NCBI GenBank assembly: GCA_000335735.1
Contig: AMYY01000022.1
Location: 1 to 56,025 of the forward strand
DNA length: 56,025 nucleotides
Source of the DNA: an alpha proteobacterium L41A
GTDB lineage: Bacteria; Pseudomonadota; Alphaproteobacteria; Caulobacterales; Caulobacteraceae
Reading direction: 5' to 3'
Shown here: one piece after another, positions 41,126 to 49,753 of the stretch
How the letters are laid out: each line of letters opens with the position of its first letter
Numbering within the stretch: the stretch's first letter is position 1
The notes under the pieces: model-generated
The model's input: only the letters and a program-made list of their open reading frames with translations
What the model was told of the DNA's origin: nothing
The model's database searches: none
Translations under genes and position numbers: made by a program

Positions 41126-41524
41126 TCAGTAGACCCTGCAGAGGACTTCGCCGCCGACGTTAGCGTCGCGGGCGGAAGCGTCGGACATGACGCCCTTCGA
41201 AGTCGAGAGGATCGAGATGCCGAGGCCGTTCTTGACGGGCTTCAGATCGCCGATCGCCGAATAGACGCGGCGGCCCGGCTTGGACACGCGCGCGATCTCG
41301 GCGATGACGGGCTGACCGTCGAAGTACTTCAGCTCGATCTCGAACTGCGGAAACTCACCCGGGTTCTGAACCAGGTTGTAGCCGCGGATGTAGCCTTCGT
41401 CCTGCAGCACGTCGAGGACGCGCTGGCGCAGACGGGAGGCCGGGGTCAGCACCTTGGAACGCTTGCGGGTCGCCGCGTTCTTGATGCGAGCGATCATGTC
41501 GCTCAGGGGATCGTTGATCATCAT
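41126..41524 (-). CDS. rpsH: 30S ribosomal protein S8
   Basis: S8 of 132 residues, an early 16S-rRNA binder and, in E. coli, the repressor of the spc operon. It shows [20 protein letters not shown], the central [10 protein letters not shown] and the C-terminal [19 protein letters not shown]. Two consecutive ATG codons (41524, 41521) are possible starts. No S8-site-like structure was identified near rplE in this window. Confidence 0.98.
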   Translation of the reverse strand: MMINDPLSDMIARIKNAATRKRSKVLTPASRLRQRVLDVLQDEGYIRGYNLVQNPGEFPQFEIELKYFDGQPVIAEIARVSKPGRRVYSAIGDLKPVKNGLGISILSTSKGVMSDASARDANVGGEVLCRVY

Positions 41525-41539
41525 GTCTGTTCGCTCCCC

Positions 41540-41845
41540 TTACCAGCTGGACTTCGTCAGGCCGGGAATCTGGCCCAGGTTGCCCAGTTCACGCAGCGCA
41601 ATCCGGCTCATCTTGAGCTTGCGGTAAAACGCCCGCGGACGACCCGTCACTTCGCAGCGGTTGCGAATGCGGCTCGGCGCGGAGTTGCGCGGCAGGGCGG
41701 CCAGTTGCAGGCGCGCCTCGAAGCGCTCCTCCAGCGGCAGGTTTTCGTCGTTGGCGGTCGCCTTCAGGGCAGCCCGCTTCGCGGCATACTTCGCAACCAG
41801 GGCCTTGACGGCTTCGTTGCGGTTTACGGCGCTTTTCTTAGCCAT
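41540..41845 (-). CDS. rpsN: 30S ribosomal protein S14 (zinc-free type)
   Basis: S14 of 101 residues, long form with [20 protein letters not shown] and [19 protein letters not shown] and the C-terminal GLTKSSW. Only one cysteine is present, so it is the zinc-independent type. It lies 15 bp before rpsH and 19 bp after rplE. Confidence 0.98.
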   Translation of the reverse strand: MAKKSAVNRNEAVKALVAKYAAKRAALKATANDENLPLEERFEARLQLAALPRNSAPSRIRNRCEVTGRPRAFYRKLKMSRIALRELGNLGQIPGLTKSSW

Positions 41846-41864
41846 TGTGCTCTTCCCTTCCCGC

Positions 41865-42425
41865 TCAGTTCTTCACGAACGGGAACTTGAACTCGGTGAG
41901 GAGAGCCTTGGCTTCCTCATCGGTCTTGGCCGTGGTGCAGACGACAATGTCCATGCCCCACATCTGATCGATCTGGTCGTAGTTGATCTCCGGGAACACG
42001 ATGTGCTCCTTCAGACCCGTGGCGTAGTTGCCGCGACCATCGAAGGACGTGCCCTTCAGACCACGGAAATCCTTCACGCGCGGCAGCGCGATCGTGATGA
42101 ACCGGTCCAGGAACTCGTACATCTGGTCGCCACGCAGGGTGACCTTGCCGCCGATGACCATGCCTTCGCGCAGCTTGAAGCCGGCGATGGAGTTACGGGC
42201 CTTGGTGGCGACGGCCTTCTGACCGGCGATGGCGGTCAGATCCTTGAGGGCGGTGTTCGCCTTCTTGGAGTCTGCGACGGCTTCGCCGATGCCCATGTTC
42301 AGGACGATCTTGTCCAGCTTGGGCACCTGCATTTCGTTCGTGTAGCCGAACTTTTCCTTCATCACCTGGCGGATGCGAGCGTGATACTCGTCCTTGAGGC
42401 GCGGGGTGTACTTTTCGGTAGCCAT
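41865..42425 (-). CDS. rplE: 50S ribosomal protein L5
   Basis: L5 of 186 residues, part of the 5S RNP and of the bridge to S13. Signatures are [40 protein letters not shown] and [20 protein letters not shown]. Its ATG shares one base with the rplX stop (TGATG at 42425), so translation is coupled. Confidence 0.98.
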   Translation of the reverse strand: MATEKYTPRLKDEYHARIRQVMKEKFGYTNEMQVPKLDKIVLNMGIGEAVADSKKANTALKDLTAIAGQKAVATKARNSIAGFKLREGMVIGGKVTLRGDQMYEFLDRFITIALPRVKDFRGLKGTSFDGRGNYATGLKEHIVFPEINYDQIDQMWGMDIVVCTTAKTDEEAKALLTEFKFPFVKN

Positions 42426-42733
42426 CAGATGACGTCTCCCGTCGTCTTGGCGATGCGGACCTTCTTGTCCCCATCGATCTTGAAGCCGACGCGGGTCGCC
42501 TTGCCGTTGGCGTCGGCGATCGCGACGTTCGACAGGTGAAGCGAGGCTTCCTTGTTCTTGATGCCGCCCTGCGGGTCAGCCTGGCTCGGGCGCGTGTGGC
42601 GCTGAACCATGTTGACGCCTTCGACGAGGACGCGGTTTTCGGTGGGCAGGACCTTCAGCACGGCGCCCGTGCGGCCCTTGTCCTTGCCGGTGAGGACGAC
42701 GACGCGGTCGCCCTTCTTGATCTTGGCGGCCAT
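42425..42733 (-). CDS. rplX: 50S ribosomal protein L24
   Basis: L24 of 102 residues, an assembly initiator. The KOW motif is at the N-terminus ([20 protein letters not shown]) followed by [15 protein letters not shown]. It starts 1 bp after rplN and overlaps rplE by one base. Confidence 0.98.
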   Translation of the reverse strand: MAAKIKKGDRVVVLTGKDKGRTGAVLKVLPTENRVLVEGVNMVQRHTRPSQADPQGGIKNKEASLHLSNVAIADANGKATRVGFKIDGDKKVRIAKTTGDVI

Positions 42734-42734
42734 G

Positions 42735-43103
42735 TTACAGGACCTCCGGAGCCAGCGAGATGATCTTCATGTGGTTCTTGGCGCGCAGTTCGCGAGGAAC
42801 CGGGCCGAAGATCCGCGTGCCGACAGGCTCGTTCTGCTTGTTGACGATGACGGCGGCCGACTTGTCAAAGCGGATGACCGAGCCGTCCTTGCGTTGGATG
42901 TCCTTGGCGGTGCGCACGACGATGGCGCGAACGACGTCGCCCTTCTTCACACGACCGCGCGGAATGGCTTCCTTTACGGAGGCGACGATTGTGTCGCCGA
43001 TCGAGGCGTAGCGGCGCTTGGAGCCGCCCAACACCTTGATGCACATGACCCGGCGGGCGCCCGAATTATCGGCCACTTCCAGGTTAGTTTGCATCTGGAT
43101 CAT
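42735..43103 (-). CDS. rplN: 50S ribosomal protein L14
   Basis: L14 of 122 residues, at the L19/L3 interface and bridge B8. The whole family pattern is present: [40 protein letters not shown] and the C-terminal [19 protein letters not shown]. It opens the spc operon behind rpsQ by 18 bp. No promoter was recognised in that gap, so S10 and spc are probably read as one. Confidence 0.98.
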   Translation of the reverse strand: MIQMQTNLEVADNSGARRVMCIKVLGGSKRRYASIGDTIVASVKEAIPRGRVKKGDVVRAIVVRTAKDIQRKDGSVIRFDKSAAVIVNKQNEPVGTRIFGPVPRELRAKNHMKIISLAPEVL

Positions 43104-43121
43104 AAGATCAGATCCTTCTGA

Positions 43122-43364
43122 TTACGAGGCGGAGGCGTTGGAAAGAACTTCCCAGCGCTTCAGTTTGGACTTGGGGGCGCACTCGACGATGCGAGCGATG
43201 TCGCCGACCTTGAGCGCGTTGGCTTCGTCGTGCGCGTGGTACTTCTTGGACGACCGGACGGTCTTCTTCAGAAGCGGGTGAAGCAGGGTGCGCTCCACCT
43301 TCACAACGACAGTCTTCTCGCCCTTGTCGGACACGACCACGCCTTCAAGAATTCGCTTGGGCAT
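43122..43364 (-). CDS. rpsQ: 30S ribosomal protein S17
   Basis: S17 of 80 residues, an early binder of the 16S 5' domain. It has [20 protein letters not shown], the conserved [20 protein letters not shown] and [16 protein letters not shown]. The start at 43364 (MPKRILEG) is preferred over the longer open frame to 43442, which lies inside rpmC. Confidence 0.97.
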   Translation of the reverse strand: MPKRILEGVVVSDKGEKTVVVKVERTLLHPLLKKTVRSSKKYHAHDEANALKVGDIARIVECAPKSKLKRWEVLSNASAS

Positions 43365-43374
43365 ATTCGTTTCC

Positions 43375-43572
43375 TTACGAGGCCGCACGCTTCTCGCGCA
43401 GAAGCGTCGAGATGCGAGCGATGTCTTTGCGGACTTCACCAACGCGGTGAGTCTTTTCCATTTGGCCGGTGGCCGCCTGGAAGCGCAGGTTGAACTGTTC
43501 CTTCTTGAGCTTCAGCAGCTCGTCGGACAGTTGGTCGGTCGTTTGCGACCGCAGATCGGCGATCTTGGTCAT
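43375..43572 (-). CDS. rpmC: 50S ribosomal protein L29
   Basis: L29 of 65 residues, near the exit tunnel by L23. The helical hairpin shows [20 protein letters not shown] and [20 protein letters not shown]. Its ATG overlaps the rplP stop by one base at 43572. It is 10 bp before rpsQ. Confidence 0.97.
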   Translation of the reverse strand: MTKIADLRSQTTDQLSDELLKLKKEQFNLRFQAATGQMEKTHRVGEVRKDIARISTLLREKRAAS

Positions 43573-44012
43573 TAGGCGGCAGCCTCCACATGCGCGACGC
43601 CGGCGTCGATACGGGTCACGACCTTGGTGCGGACCGGCAGCTTGGCGGCGCCGAGACGGAGTGCTTCGCGGGCGACATCGTCCGGCACGCCGTCGATTTC
43701 AAACAGGATACGGCCTGGGTGGCAACGCGCGGCCCAGTGGTCCACGGCGCCCTTGCCCTTACCCATCCGGACTTCGGCCGGCTTGCCCGTGACGGGCAGG
43801 TCGGGGAAGACGCGGATCCAGACCCGACCCTGACGCTTCATCTGGCGAGTGATCGCGCGGCGAGCCGCTTCGATCTGACGCGCGGTGATGCGTTCCGGCT
43901 CCAGCGTCTTCAGGCCATACGACCCGAAGTTCAGCGAGAAACCGCCCTTGGCCGAGCCATGGATCCGGCCCTTGAAGGCCTTGCGGTATTTGGTCTTCTT
44001 CGGTTGCAACAT
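43572..44012 (-). CDS. rplP: 50S ribosomal protein L16
   Basis: L16 of 146 residues, beside the A-site tRNA elbow. Signatures are [59 protein letters not shown] and [20 protein letters not shown]. The arginine that YcfD hydroxylates in E. coli (in the KxxxPAEVRMG region context) is conserved as R77-R82 area. Gap to rpsC is 3 bp. Confidence 0.97.
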   Translation of the reverse strand: MLQPKKTKYRKAFKGRIHGSAKGGFSLNFGSYGLKTLEPERITARQIEAARRAITRQMKRQGRVWIRVFPDLPVTGKPAEVRMGKGKGAVDHWAARCHPGRILFEIDGVPDDVAREALRLGAAKLPVRTKVVTRIDAGVAHVEAAA

Positions 44013-44015
44013 GAC

Positions 44016-44771
44016 TTAGTTCTCACGTCCCCGGTCGCGACGCGGACCGCGGTCGCCACGGGGGCCGCCGCGTTCGCGGCCTTCGTTCGAGGACGGACCC
44101 GACGCTTCCTGGGCCCAACGCTTGTCCTGCGCCATGGGATCGTGCTCCAGCACTTCACCCTTAAAGACCCAGACCTTCACGCCGATGATGCCGTAGGTCG
44201 TCTTGGCTTCGTAGAAGCCATAGTCGATGTCGGCGCGCAGCGTGTGAAGGGGCACGCGACCTTCGCGGTACCATTCCATACGTGCGATTTCCGCGCCGCC
44301 CAGACGACCGGAGACATTCATACGAATGCCCTTGGCGCCCAGACGCATGGCCGACTGCATCGAACGCTTCATGGCGCGACGGAAGGCCACGCGGCGCTCC
44401 AGCTGCTGCGCGATGTTTTCGGCGATCAGCTGCGCATCGGTTTCCGGCTTGCGGACTTCGATGATGTTCAGGTGGACTTCACCCTCGGTGCGCGCCGAGA
44501 TGTCCTTGCGGAGCTTCTCGATGTCAGCGCCCTTCTTGCCGATCACGACGCCCGGACGGGCGGCGTAGATGGTGATGCGGCACTTCTTGTGCGGGCGCTC
44601 GATGATGATGCGCGACACACCGGCGGCGGCCAGGCGTTCCCGCAGCCACTCGCGCAGCTTCAGGTCCTGGTGCAGCAGGCGGGAATAGTCTGCGCCGGCG
44701 GCGAACCAGCGGCTGTCCCACGTGCGGTTCACGCCGAGGCGCAGACCGACCGGATTGATTTTCTGTCCCAT
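44016..44771 (-). CDS. rpsC: 30S ribosomal protein S3
   Basis: S3 lines the mRNA entry tunnel and has helicase activity. The KH domain shows [20 protein letters not shown], and the C-terminal domain [20 protein letters not shown] and [20 protein letters not shown]. At 251 residues it is longer than the E. coli protein by an Arg/Gly/Asp-rich tail ([18 protein letters not shown]). Its ATG overlaps the rplV stop by one base. Confidence 0.98.
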   Translation of the reverse strand: MGQKINPVGLRLGVNRTWDSRWFAAGADYSRLLHQDLKLREWLRERLAAAGVSRIIIERPHKKCRITIYAARPGVVIGKKGADIEKLRKDISARTEGEVHLNIIEVRKPETDAQLIAENIAQQLERRVAFRRAMKRSMQSAMRLGAKGIRMNVSGRLGGAEIARMEWYREGRVPLHTLRADIDYGFYEAKTTYGIIGVKVWVFKGEVLEHDPMAQDKRWAQEASGPSSNEGRERGGPRGDRGPRRDRGREN

Positions 44772-45151
44772 CAGGCGGCCTCGCCGGCTTCACGGACCAC
44801 GATGGTGATCTCGCTGAACGGTTTCAGGATGCGCGACGAACGACCGCGAGCACGGCTCGCGAAACGCTTCATCACCAGGTTCTTGCCCACGAAGGCCTCG
44901 GCGACGACCAGATTGTCGATGTCGAGGTTGTGGTTGTTCTCGGCGTTCGAGATCGCCGAATACAGGACCTTGCGGACGTCGCCGGCGATGCGCTTACGGC
45001 TGAACTCCAGCTCGTTCAGCGCCTTCTGGACCGGCATGCCGCGGATCGAAGCGGCGACCAGGTTCAGCTTTTGCGGGCTGATGCGCACGTTGACCAGCTT
45101 GGCGCGGGCCTCGGTCGGGGCGACCCGACGCTCGTTTTTTGTCTGGGCCAT
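44771..45151 (-). CDS. rplV: 50S ribosomal protein L22
   Basis: L22 of 126 residues; its hairpin lines the exit tunnel and is a macrolide-resistance locus. It has [40 protein letters not shown] and the loop [20 protein letters not shown]. Gap to rpsS is 3 bp, and it overlaps rpsC by one base. Confidence 0.98.
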   Translation of the reverse strand: MAQTKNERRVAPTEARAKLVNVRISPQKLNLVAASIRGMPVQKALNELEFSRKRIAGDVRKVLYSAISNAENNHNLDIDNLVVAEAFVGKNLVMKRFASRARGRSSRILKPFSEITIVVREAGEAA

Positions 45152-45154
45152 CGG

Positions 45155-45433
45155 TTACTTCCTTTTGGCCTTCTTGTCCGCCGCGTGACCCGGGAAGTTC
45201 CGGGTCGGGGCGAACTCGCCGAGCTTCATGCCGACCATCTCTTCCGAGACCGACACGGGCACGTGCTTCTGACCGTTATGGACGCCGAACGTCAGACCGA
45301 CGAACTGCGGCAGGATGGTGGAACGGCGCGACCAGGTCTTGATCACGTCCTTGCGGCCCGACGATTGAACGGCGTCGGCCTTCTTGAGCAGATACCCGTC
45401 GACAAACGGGCCTTTCCAGGAGGAGCGGGCCAT
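45155..45433 (-). CDS. rpsS: 30S ribosomal protein S19
   Basis: S19 of 92 residues on the 30S head. It reads [59 protein letters not shown] and [20 protein letters not shown], fully canonical. It is 2 bp after rplB. Confidence 0.98.
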   Translation of the reverse strand: MARSSWKGPFVDGYLLKKADAVQSSGRKDVIKTWSRRSTILPQFVGLTFGVHNGQKHVPVSVSEEMVGMKLGEFAPTRNFPGHAADKKAKRK

Positions 45434-45435
45434 TC

Positions 45436-46272
45436 TTAGCGAGCCTTCTTAACGTGGCGGGTACGGATGATGTACTTGTCCGTAGCCTTGTTCTTGCGGG
45501 TACGAGTGCCCTTGGTGTCCTTACCCCACGGCGTGACGGGGGTACGACCACCAGAGGTCCGGCCTTCACCACCACCATGCGGGTGGTCGATCGGGTTCAT
45601 GGCGACGCCGCGAACGTGCGGACGCCAGCCCATGTGACGCTTGCGACCGGCCTTGCCCAGGTTCTGGTTCATGTGGTCGGGGTTCGAAACCGCGCCCACC
45701 GTGGCGATGCAGCCGTCCAGGACCATGCGCAGTTCGCCCGAGCCGAGACGGATCTGGGCGTAGCCTTGATCGCGACCGACCAGCTGGGCGTAGGCGCCGG
45801 CCGAACGGGCCAGCTGGGCGCCTTTGCCCGGCTTCATTTCGATGTTGTGGATGATCGTACCCACCGGCATCGAACGAAGCGGCATGGCGTTGCCCGGCTT
45901 CACGTCGGTCTTTTCGCCTGCGACGATCGTGTCGCCCGCCTTAAGGCGTTGCGGCGCGATGATGTAGGTTTTCTCGCCGTCGGCATAGGTGACCAAGGCG
46001 ATGAAGGCCGTGCGGTTCGGATCGTATTCCAGACGCTCGACCGTGCCGACCATGTCCCACTTACGACGCTTGAAGTCGATCTTGCGGTACAGGGTCTTGG
46101 CGCCGCCGCCACGGAAGCGGACCGCGATGCGACCGCCCTGCCCGCGTCCGCCCGACTTGGTCAGGCCTTCGGTCAGCGACTTTTCCGGACGGCCCTTGTG
46201 GAGTTCCGAACGGTCGACCAGCACAAGGGCGCGACGGCCCGGCGAAGTCGGATTGTAGGTTTTCAAGGCCAT
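45436..46272 (-). CDS. rplB: 50S ribosomal protein L2
   Basis: L2 of 278 residues, required for subunit joining and peptidyl transfer. Signatures include [39 protein letters not shown] and the highly conserved [17 protein letters not shown] with its functional histidine. It is 4 bp after rplW. Confidence 0.98.
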   Translation of the reverse strand: MALKTYNPTSPGRRALVLVDRSELHKGRPEKSLTEGLTKSGGRGQGGRIAVRFRGGGAKTLYRKIDFKRRKWDMVGTVERLEYDPNRTAFIALVTYADGEKTYIIAPQRLKAGDTIVAGEKTDVKPGNAMPLRSMPVGTIIHNIEMKPGKGAQLARSAGAYAQLVGRDQGYAQIRLGSGELRMVLDGCIATVGAVSNPDHMNQNLGKAGRKRHMGWRPHVRGVAMNPIDHPHGGGEGRTSGGRTPVTPWGKDTKGTRTRKNKATDKYIIRTRHVKKAR

Positions 46273-46276
46273 CTGA

Positions 46277-46579
46277 TCAGAGCCCCGTGGTGACGTCGAT
46301 CGACTGGCCGTCGGCCAGCGTCACGATCGCTTTTTTGATGTCGACGCGACGACCCAGGATGCCCCGGAAGCGCTTGGTCTTGCCCTTTTGAACCAGGGTG
46401 TTGACCTTGACGACGTTGACTTTGAACAGGCTTTCGACCGCAGCGGCGATCTCGTCCTTGGACGCCGTGTCGGCGACGCGGAAGACGACCTTGTTCTGCT
46501 CGGACAGGATCGTGGCCTTTTCGGTGATCACCGGGGCCAGGATGGTGTCGTAGTGCTTGGCGGTAGGTTGAGCGGCCAT
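46277..46579 (-). CDS. rplW: 50S ribosomal protein L23
   Basis: L23 of 100 residues at the exit tunnel, docking site for trigger factor and SRP. It has [40 protein letters not shown] and [19 protein letters not shown]. Its start shares one base with the rplD stop (46579). Confidence 0.97.
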   Translation of the reverse strand: MAAQPTAKHYDTILAPVITEKATILSEQNKVVFRVADTASKDEIAAAVESLFKVNVVKVNTLVQKGKTKRFRGILGRRVDIKKAIVTLADGQSIDVTTGL

Positions 46580-47217
46580 TACGCGGCTTCCTTATCGCTG
46601 AAGCGGGCTTCGATGGCCTCGATGGCGGCCTTCGTCAGCACCAGCTTGTCAGCCCGCAGGATGTCATAGACGTTCAGGCCGGCGTTCGGCAGCACGTCGA
46701 TGTGCGGGATGTTGCGTGCGGCCAGGCCGAAGTTCGTATCGACTTCGGGACCCGCGATGATGAGCGCCTTGGTCCAGCCCAGCTTGCCGAGCGTTTCACG
46801 CAGCGAAGCGGTCTTGGCTTCCTTGACCGAGACGGTGTCGACCACGATCAGGTCGCCCGACTTGGCCTTGGAGGACAGGGCATGACGCAGAGCTAGGGCG
46901 CGGATCTTCTTCGGCAGCGAGAAGCCGTGATCGCGAACGATCGGGCCGAAGGCGCGCGAACCGCCGACGAACTGCGGTGCACGGCGCGAACCGTGACGAG
47001 CGCCGCCGGTGCCCTTTTGCTTGTACATTTTCTTACCCGTACGAGAGTTCTCGTTGCGGGTTTGAACCTTGTGCGTACCGGCGCGGCGCTTGGCCAGTTG
47101 CCAGTTGACGGTGCGGGCCAGGATGTCGCCGCGGATGTCGGAGATGCCGAAGACGGCGTCCGACAGTTCCACGTCGCCAGCAGCCTTGCCGTCGAGTTGG
47201 ATGACAGAGAGTTTCAT
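46579..47217 (-). CDS. rplD: 50S ribosomal protein L4
   Basis: L4 of 212 residues; its loop reaches the exit tunnel. Signatures are [40 protein letters not shown] and [20 protein letters not shown]. In E. coli L4 represses its own S10 operon; whether it does here is unknown, but a structured leader precedes rpsJ. One-base overlaps with rplC and rplW. Confidence 0.98.
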   Translation of the reverse strand: MKLSVIQLDGKAAGDVELSDAVFGISDIRGDILARTVNWQLAKRRAGTHKVQTRNENSRTGKKMYKQKGTGGARHGSRRAPQFVGGSRAFGPIVRDHGFSLPKKIRALALRHALSSKAKSGDLIVVDTVSVKEAKTASLRETLGKLGWTKALIIAGPEVDTNFGLAARNIPHIDVLPNAGLNVYDILRADKLVLTKAAIEAIEARFSDKEAA

Positions 47218-47966
47218 TACGCTTCACCGCCTTCGGTCGCTTCGACGGGGGCTTCTTCAGCCGGGGTCGAGGCGGGTTGAGCAGCAGACTTGCTCGACTT
47301 CAGCGCGCCGGGGAACTGAGCGTCGGCCGGGCGAGCCTTCTTGATGGCGTCGCGAACCTTGACGTAGCTGCCGTCGTGACCGGGGACAGCGCCCTTGATC
47401 AGGATCAGGCCACGCTCGGCGTCCACGCGGACGACGGTCAGGTTCTGGGTGGTGACGGTTTCGGCGCCGTAGTGGCCGGCCATCTTCTTGCCGGGGAACG
47501 TGCGACCCGGGTCCTGACGGTTACCCGTCGAACCGTGCGAACGGTGCGAGACCGAAACGCCGTGGGTGGCGCGAAGGCCGCCGAAGTTCCAGCGCTTCAT
47601 GGCGCCGGCGAAACCCTTACCGATGGTCTCGCCCTGGATGTCGACCTTCTGGCCCACCAGGAAGTGTTCGGCCGACAGTTCGGCGCCCACGTCCAGCAGA
47701 CCGTCCGCATCGACGCGGAACTCGGTCACATAGGCTTTCGGTTCGACTTCCGCCTTGGCGAAGGTCTCGCGTTGAGCCTTGTTGGTGTTCTTAGCCTTCT
47801 TCGTGCCAGCGCCCAGCTGGAGAGCGACGTAGCCGTCACGCTCCTGGGTACGTTGGCCGACGACTTGGCAGCCGTCGAGCTGCAGCACAGTGACCGGTAC
47901 GTGCGCGCCGTCATCGGCGAACACGCGGGTCATGCCCAGCTTCTTGGCGATCACGCCCGTGCGCAT
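47217..47966 (-). CDS. rplC: 50S ribosomal protein L3, extended C-terminus
   Basis: L3 of 249 residues, near the peptidyl-transferase centre. It shows [40 protein letters not shown] with [20 protein letters not shown], and [20 protein letters not shown]. About 35 residues beyond the E. coli length form an Ala/Glu-rich acidic tail ([15 protein letters not shown]). It starts 21 bp after rpsJ and overlaps rplD by one base. Confidence 0.98.
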   Translation of the reverse strand: MRTGVIAKKLGMTRVFADDGAHVPVTVLQLDGCQVVGQRTQERDGYVALQLGAGTKKAKNTNKAQRETFAKAEVEPKAYVTEFRVDADGLLDVGAELSAEHFLVGQKVDIQGETIGKGFAGAMKRWNFGGLRATHGVSVSHRSHGSTGNRQDPGRTFPGKKMAGHYGAETVTTQNLTVVRVDAERGLILIKGAVPGHDGSYVKVRDAIKKARPADAQFPGALKSSKSAAQPASTPAEEAPVEATEGGEA

Positions 47967-47987
47967 CGGATCCCGCCTCTTTCTACT

Positions 47988-48293
47988 TTAAATCTTGATC
48001 TCGACGTCCACGCCGGCGGACAGGTCGAGCTTCATGAGCGCGTCCACGGTCTGCGGGGTGGGGTCGACGATGTCGAGCACGCGTTTGTGCGTGCGGATTT
48101 CAAACTGCTCACGCGACTTCTTATCGACGTGCGGCGAGCGGTTCACGGTGAACTTCTCGATCAGGGTCGGCAGCGGAATCGGACCGCGAACGGTCGCGCC
48201 GGTGCGCTTGGCGGTATTAACGATCTCGCGCGTCGAAAAATCGAGGACGCGGTGATCAAAGGCCTTGAGCCTGATGCGGATGCTTTGATCCAT
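47988..48293 (-). CDS. rpsJ: 30S ribosomal protein S10
   Basis: S10 of 101 residues, also a transcription elongation factor (NusE) that binds NusB and NusG. It has [40 protein letters not shown] and [22 protein letters not shown] 48293 is the family start. It is the first gene of the S10 operon. The str genes (rpsL, rpsG, fusA, tuf), contiguous with S10 in many bacteria, are not upstream here. Confidence 0.98.
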   Translation of the reverse strand: MDQSIRIRLKAFDHRVLDFSTREIVNTAKRTGATVRGPIPLPTLIEKFTVNRSPHVDKKSREQFEIRTHKRVLDIVDPTPQTVDALMKLDLSAGVDVEIKI

Positions 48294-48312
48294 ATCGGTG
48301 CTTACTTCCAAT

Positions 48313-48382
48313 GCGGTCGGAGGACCGCGTCCCTGTGAACCATTTCAAAGACCGAAGGCCTTCGGGCAAAAAGCCCTCAGGG
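48313..48382 (-). promoter_or_regulatory. Structured leader of the S10 operon
   Basis: On the minus-strand RNA, CCCUG (48382-48378) can pair with CAGGG (48335-48331) and enclose GGGC-UUUUU-GCCC (48376-48364) and the palindrome CCGAAGGCCUUCGG (48365-48352). Closer to the gene, GCGGTC-CTCC-GACCGC (48328-48313) forms a hairpin whose 3' edge is 20 bases from the rpsJ ATG. The arrangement resembles an r-protein leader. A regulatory partner such as L4 is inference only. Confidence 0.5.
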
Positions 48383-48528
48383 AACGCAAATCCGCAAAAA
48401 CGATCGGCCCACGCAGTTGCCCGCGAAGGCCGTTGATATCCCAAGAAGCTGCAAAGAACAGTGACTTAGGTCGTTCTTGCGAACCGCGTTTGCAGCGAAC
48501 TGCACAGCCGGTCCAACAAGAGTGGTGG

Positions 48529-48557
48529 CTTATGCCTATCGATTCTGATTTCGTCAA
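48529..48557 (-). promoter_or_regulatory. Sigma70-type promoter of the S10 operon, with GANTC site
   Basis: On the minus strand TTGACG (48557-48552) and CATAAG (48534-48529) are separated by 17 bp. The spacer contains GAATC (48545-48541), a CcrM-type GANTC site, six bases from the -35 box, as in the rpsM promoter. Transcription would begin near 48522, giving a leader of about 230 bases before rpsJ. Confidence 0.75.
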
Positions 48558-48883
48558 GCGCGCAAACCCGGGCTGGCACAGGATTTCGACGCGGTCTCCG
48601 TCGGGGGCACTCCACGGCGCGATGACACATTCGGCGCCGACGTCGGCGGCGTTGGACGCACTCTTTATAGCGGATGAGCGCGACTGCGGCGCGCGGTTAA
48701 CGACTTGCCCCACAGATCGCCAAGTCGTGACACATTCTGGCCGCAACGCGTGGCTGCTGCGCAACAACCTTGCCATACCAGGTCAATCGAACGTCGGTTT
48801 ATTGCTCCGCTTCGTTTTGGGCTGATAGCAGCGCCCCTCCCCGGACCCCCATCCGGGTGCAGACTGCTAAGGACAAAAGAAAA

Positions 48884-49636
48884 ATGAAGACGATCCTCCT
48901 CGCCACGGCCGCCGCCGCCCTGGTCGCCGCCCCGGCCTTCGCCCAAGACGCCATCGGTTCGGTCGGCGTGACCTATTCCAACCCGTCGATCGAAGTCGTC
49001 GGCGACGACGTCGACGCCGACGTCTGGACCGTTGACGGCTCGGTCGCCTTGCCGGCCCAAGACTGGACCGTGACCCTGAACGGCGCGATCGACTACACCA
49101 AAGCCTTCGGCGAAGAAGACGTCACCGGCGCCGCCGCCGCTCACCTGACCAAGATGTGGTCTTCCGACGTCCGCGCCGGCGCCTTCGTCGCCGCCAACGG
49201 CATCGGCAGCGGCAATGAGCCGATCTGGACCGTGGGCGCTGAAGCGCAGAAGTATCTGTCGAACGCCACCCTGACCGGCCAAGTCGCCTACACGACCGCC
49301 GACAACGTGAACGCCGACATCTGGACCGTCGGCGCCGACGCCGCCTTCTACGTCATGCCGAACCTGCGCCTAAATGCCGGCGTCGCCTACAACAACGTCG
49401 ACTTCTCGGGCGGCGACACCGACGCCTGGACCTACGGCGTGGGCGCCGAATACGAGTTCGAGAACACCCCGTTCTCGCTGGGCGCCGCTTACACCCGCGC
49501 TGATATCGATTCGCTGGACGTCGACACCTGGTCGGTCGGCCTGCGCTATTCGTTCGGCGGCGGTCTGCAAGCGCGTGACCGCGCCGGCGCCAACCTGGGC
49601 GTCTCGGCCATCTCCAGCGTCCTGAGCGTCTTCTAA
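48884..49636 (+). CDS. Porin-like outer-membrane beta-barrel protein
   Basis: The 250-residue product has a signal peptide (MKTILLATAAAALVAAPAFA, cleavage before QDA) and alternating strand patterns. A Trp-centred motif recurs five times: DVWTVDGSVAL, PIWTVGAEAQK, DIWTVGADAAF, AWTYGVGAEYEF and TWSVGLRYSF. Asp and Asn residues are frequent in the turns. It resembles alphaproteobacterial small porin-family proteins of about eight strands, with many DVDAD-like acidic loops. The C-terminus does not end in the classic aromatic but in SVLSVF (F last), compatible with Bam recognition. A strong terminator follows. The solute is unknown. Confidence 0.85.
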   Translation: MKTILLATAAAALVAAPAFAQDAIGSVGVTYSNPSIEVVGDDVDADVWTVDGSVALPAQDWTVTLNGAIDYTKAFGEEDVTGAAAAHLTKMWSSDVRAGAFVAANGIGSGNEPIWTVGAEAQKYLSNATLTGQVAYTTADNVNADIWTVGADAAFYVMPNLRLNAGVAYNNVDFSGGDTDAWTYGVGAEYEFENTPFSLGAAYTRADIDSLDVDTWSVGLRYSFGGGLQARDRAGANLGVSAISSVLSVF

Positions 49637-49659
49637 GCGTCTCGGACCTGAGCCATGCG

Positions 49660-49693
49660 AAAAGCCCCGGCGGAGCGATCCGCCGGGGCTTTT
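49660..49693 (+). terminator. Intrinsic terminator after the porin-like gene
   Basis: A 15-bp perfect stem (49660-49674 with 49679-49693; core AGCCCCGGCGGA) with a GCGA loop, ending in TTTTTGTTTGG. It starts 24 bp past the stop, and the T-tract follows on the plus strand. Confidence 0.93.
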
Positions 49694-49703
49694 TGTTTGG
49701 CCG

Positions 49704-49734
49704 GAAAAGACCCCCGGGGTTCCACGACCGGGGG
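49704..49734 (-). terminator. Intrinsic terminator after the DUF2807 gene
   Basis: On the minus strand CCCCCGG (49734-49728) pairs with CCGGGGG (49717-49711) around a 10-base loop and is followed by TCTTTTCC. It lies 20 bp past the stop at 49754, back to back with the porin terminator. Confidence 0.85.
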
Positions 49735-49753
49735 CCTTCTCGTCGCTCGGGTC

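Larger units (their letters stand above)
48294..48883. other. Long divergent gap between rpsJ and the porin-like gene
   Basis: No tRNA or supported gene was found in these 590 bases. The left half is the S10 leader and promoter described separately. From 48560 to 48880 the sequence is less GC-rich than the neighbouring genes. It includes AT-rich bits (CTCTTTATAGCGG near 48660, TCGGTTTATTG near 48795) that may belong to the porin promoter, but no consensus pair is convincing. AAGGA lies about ten bases before the porin ATG. Confidence 0.6.
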
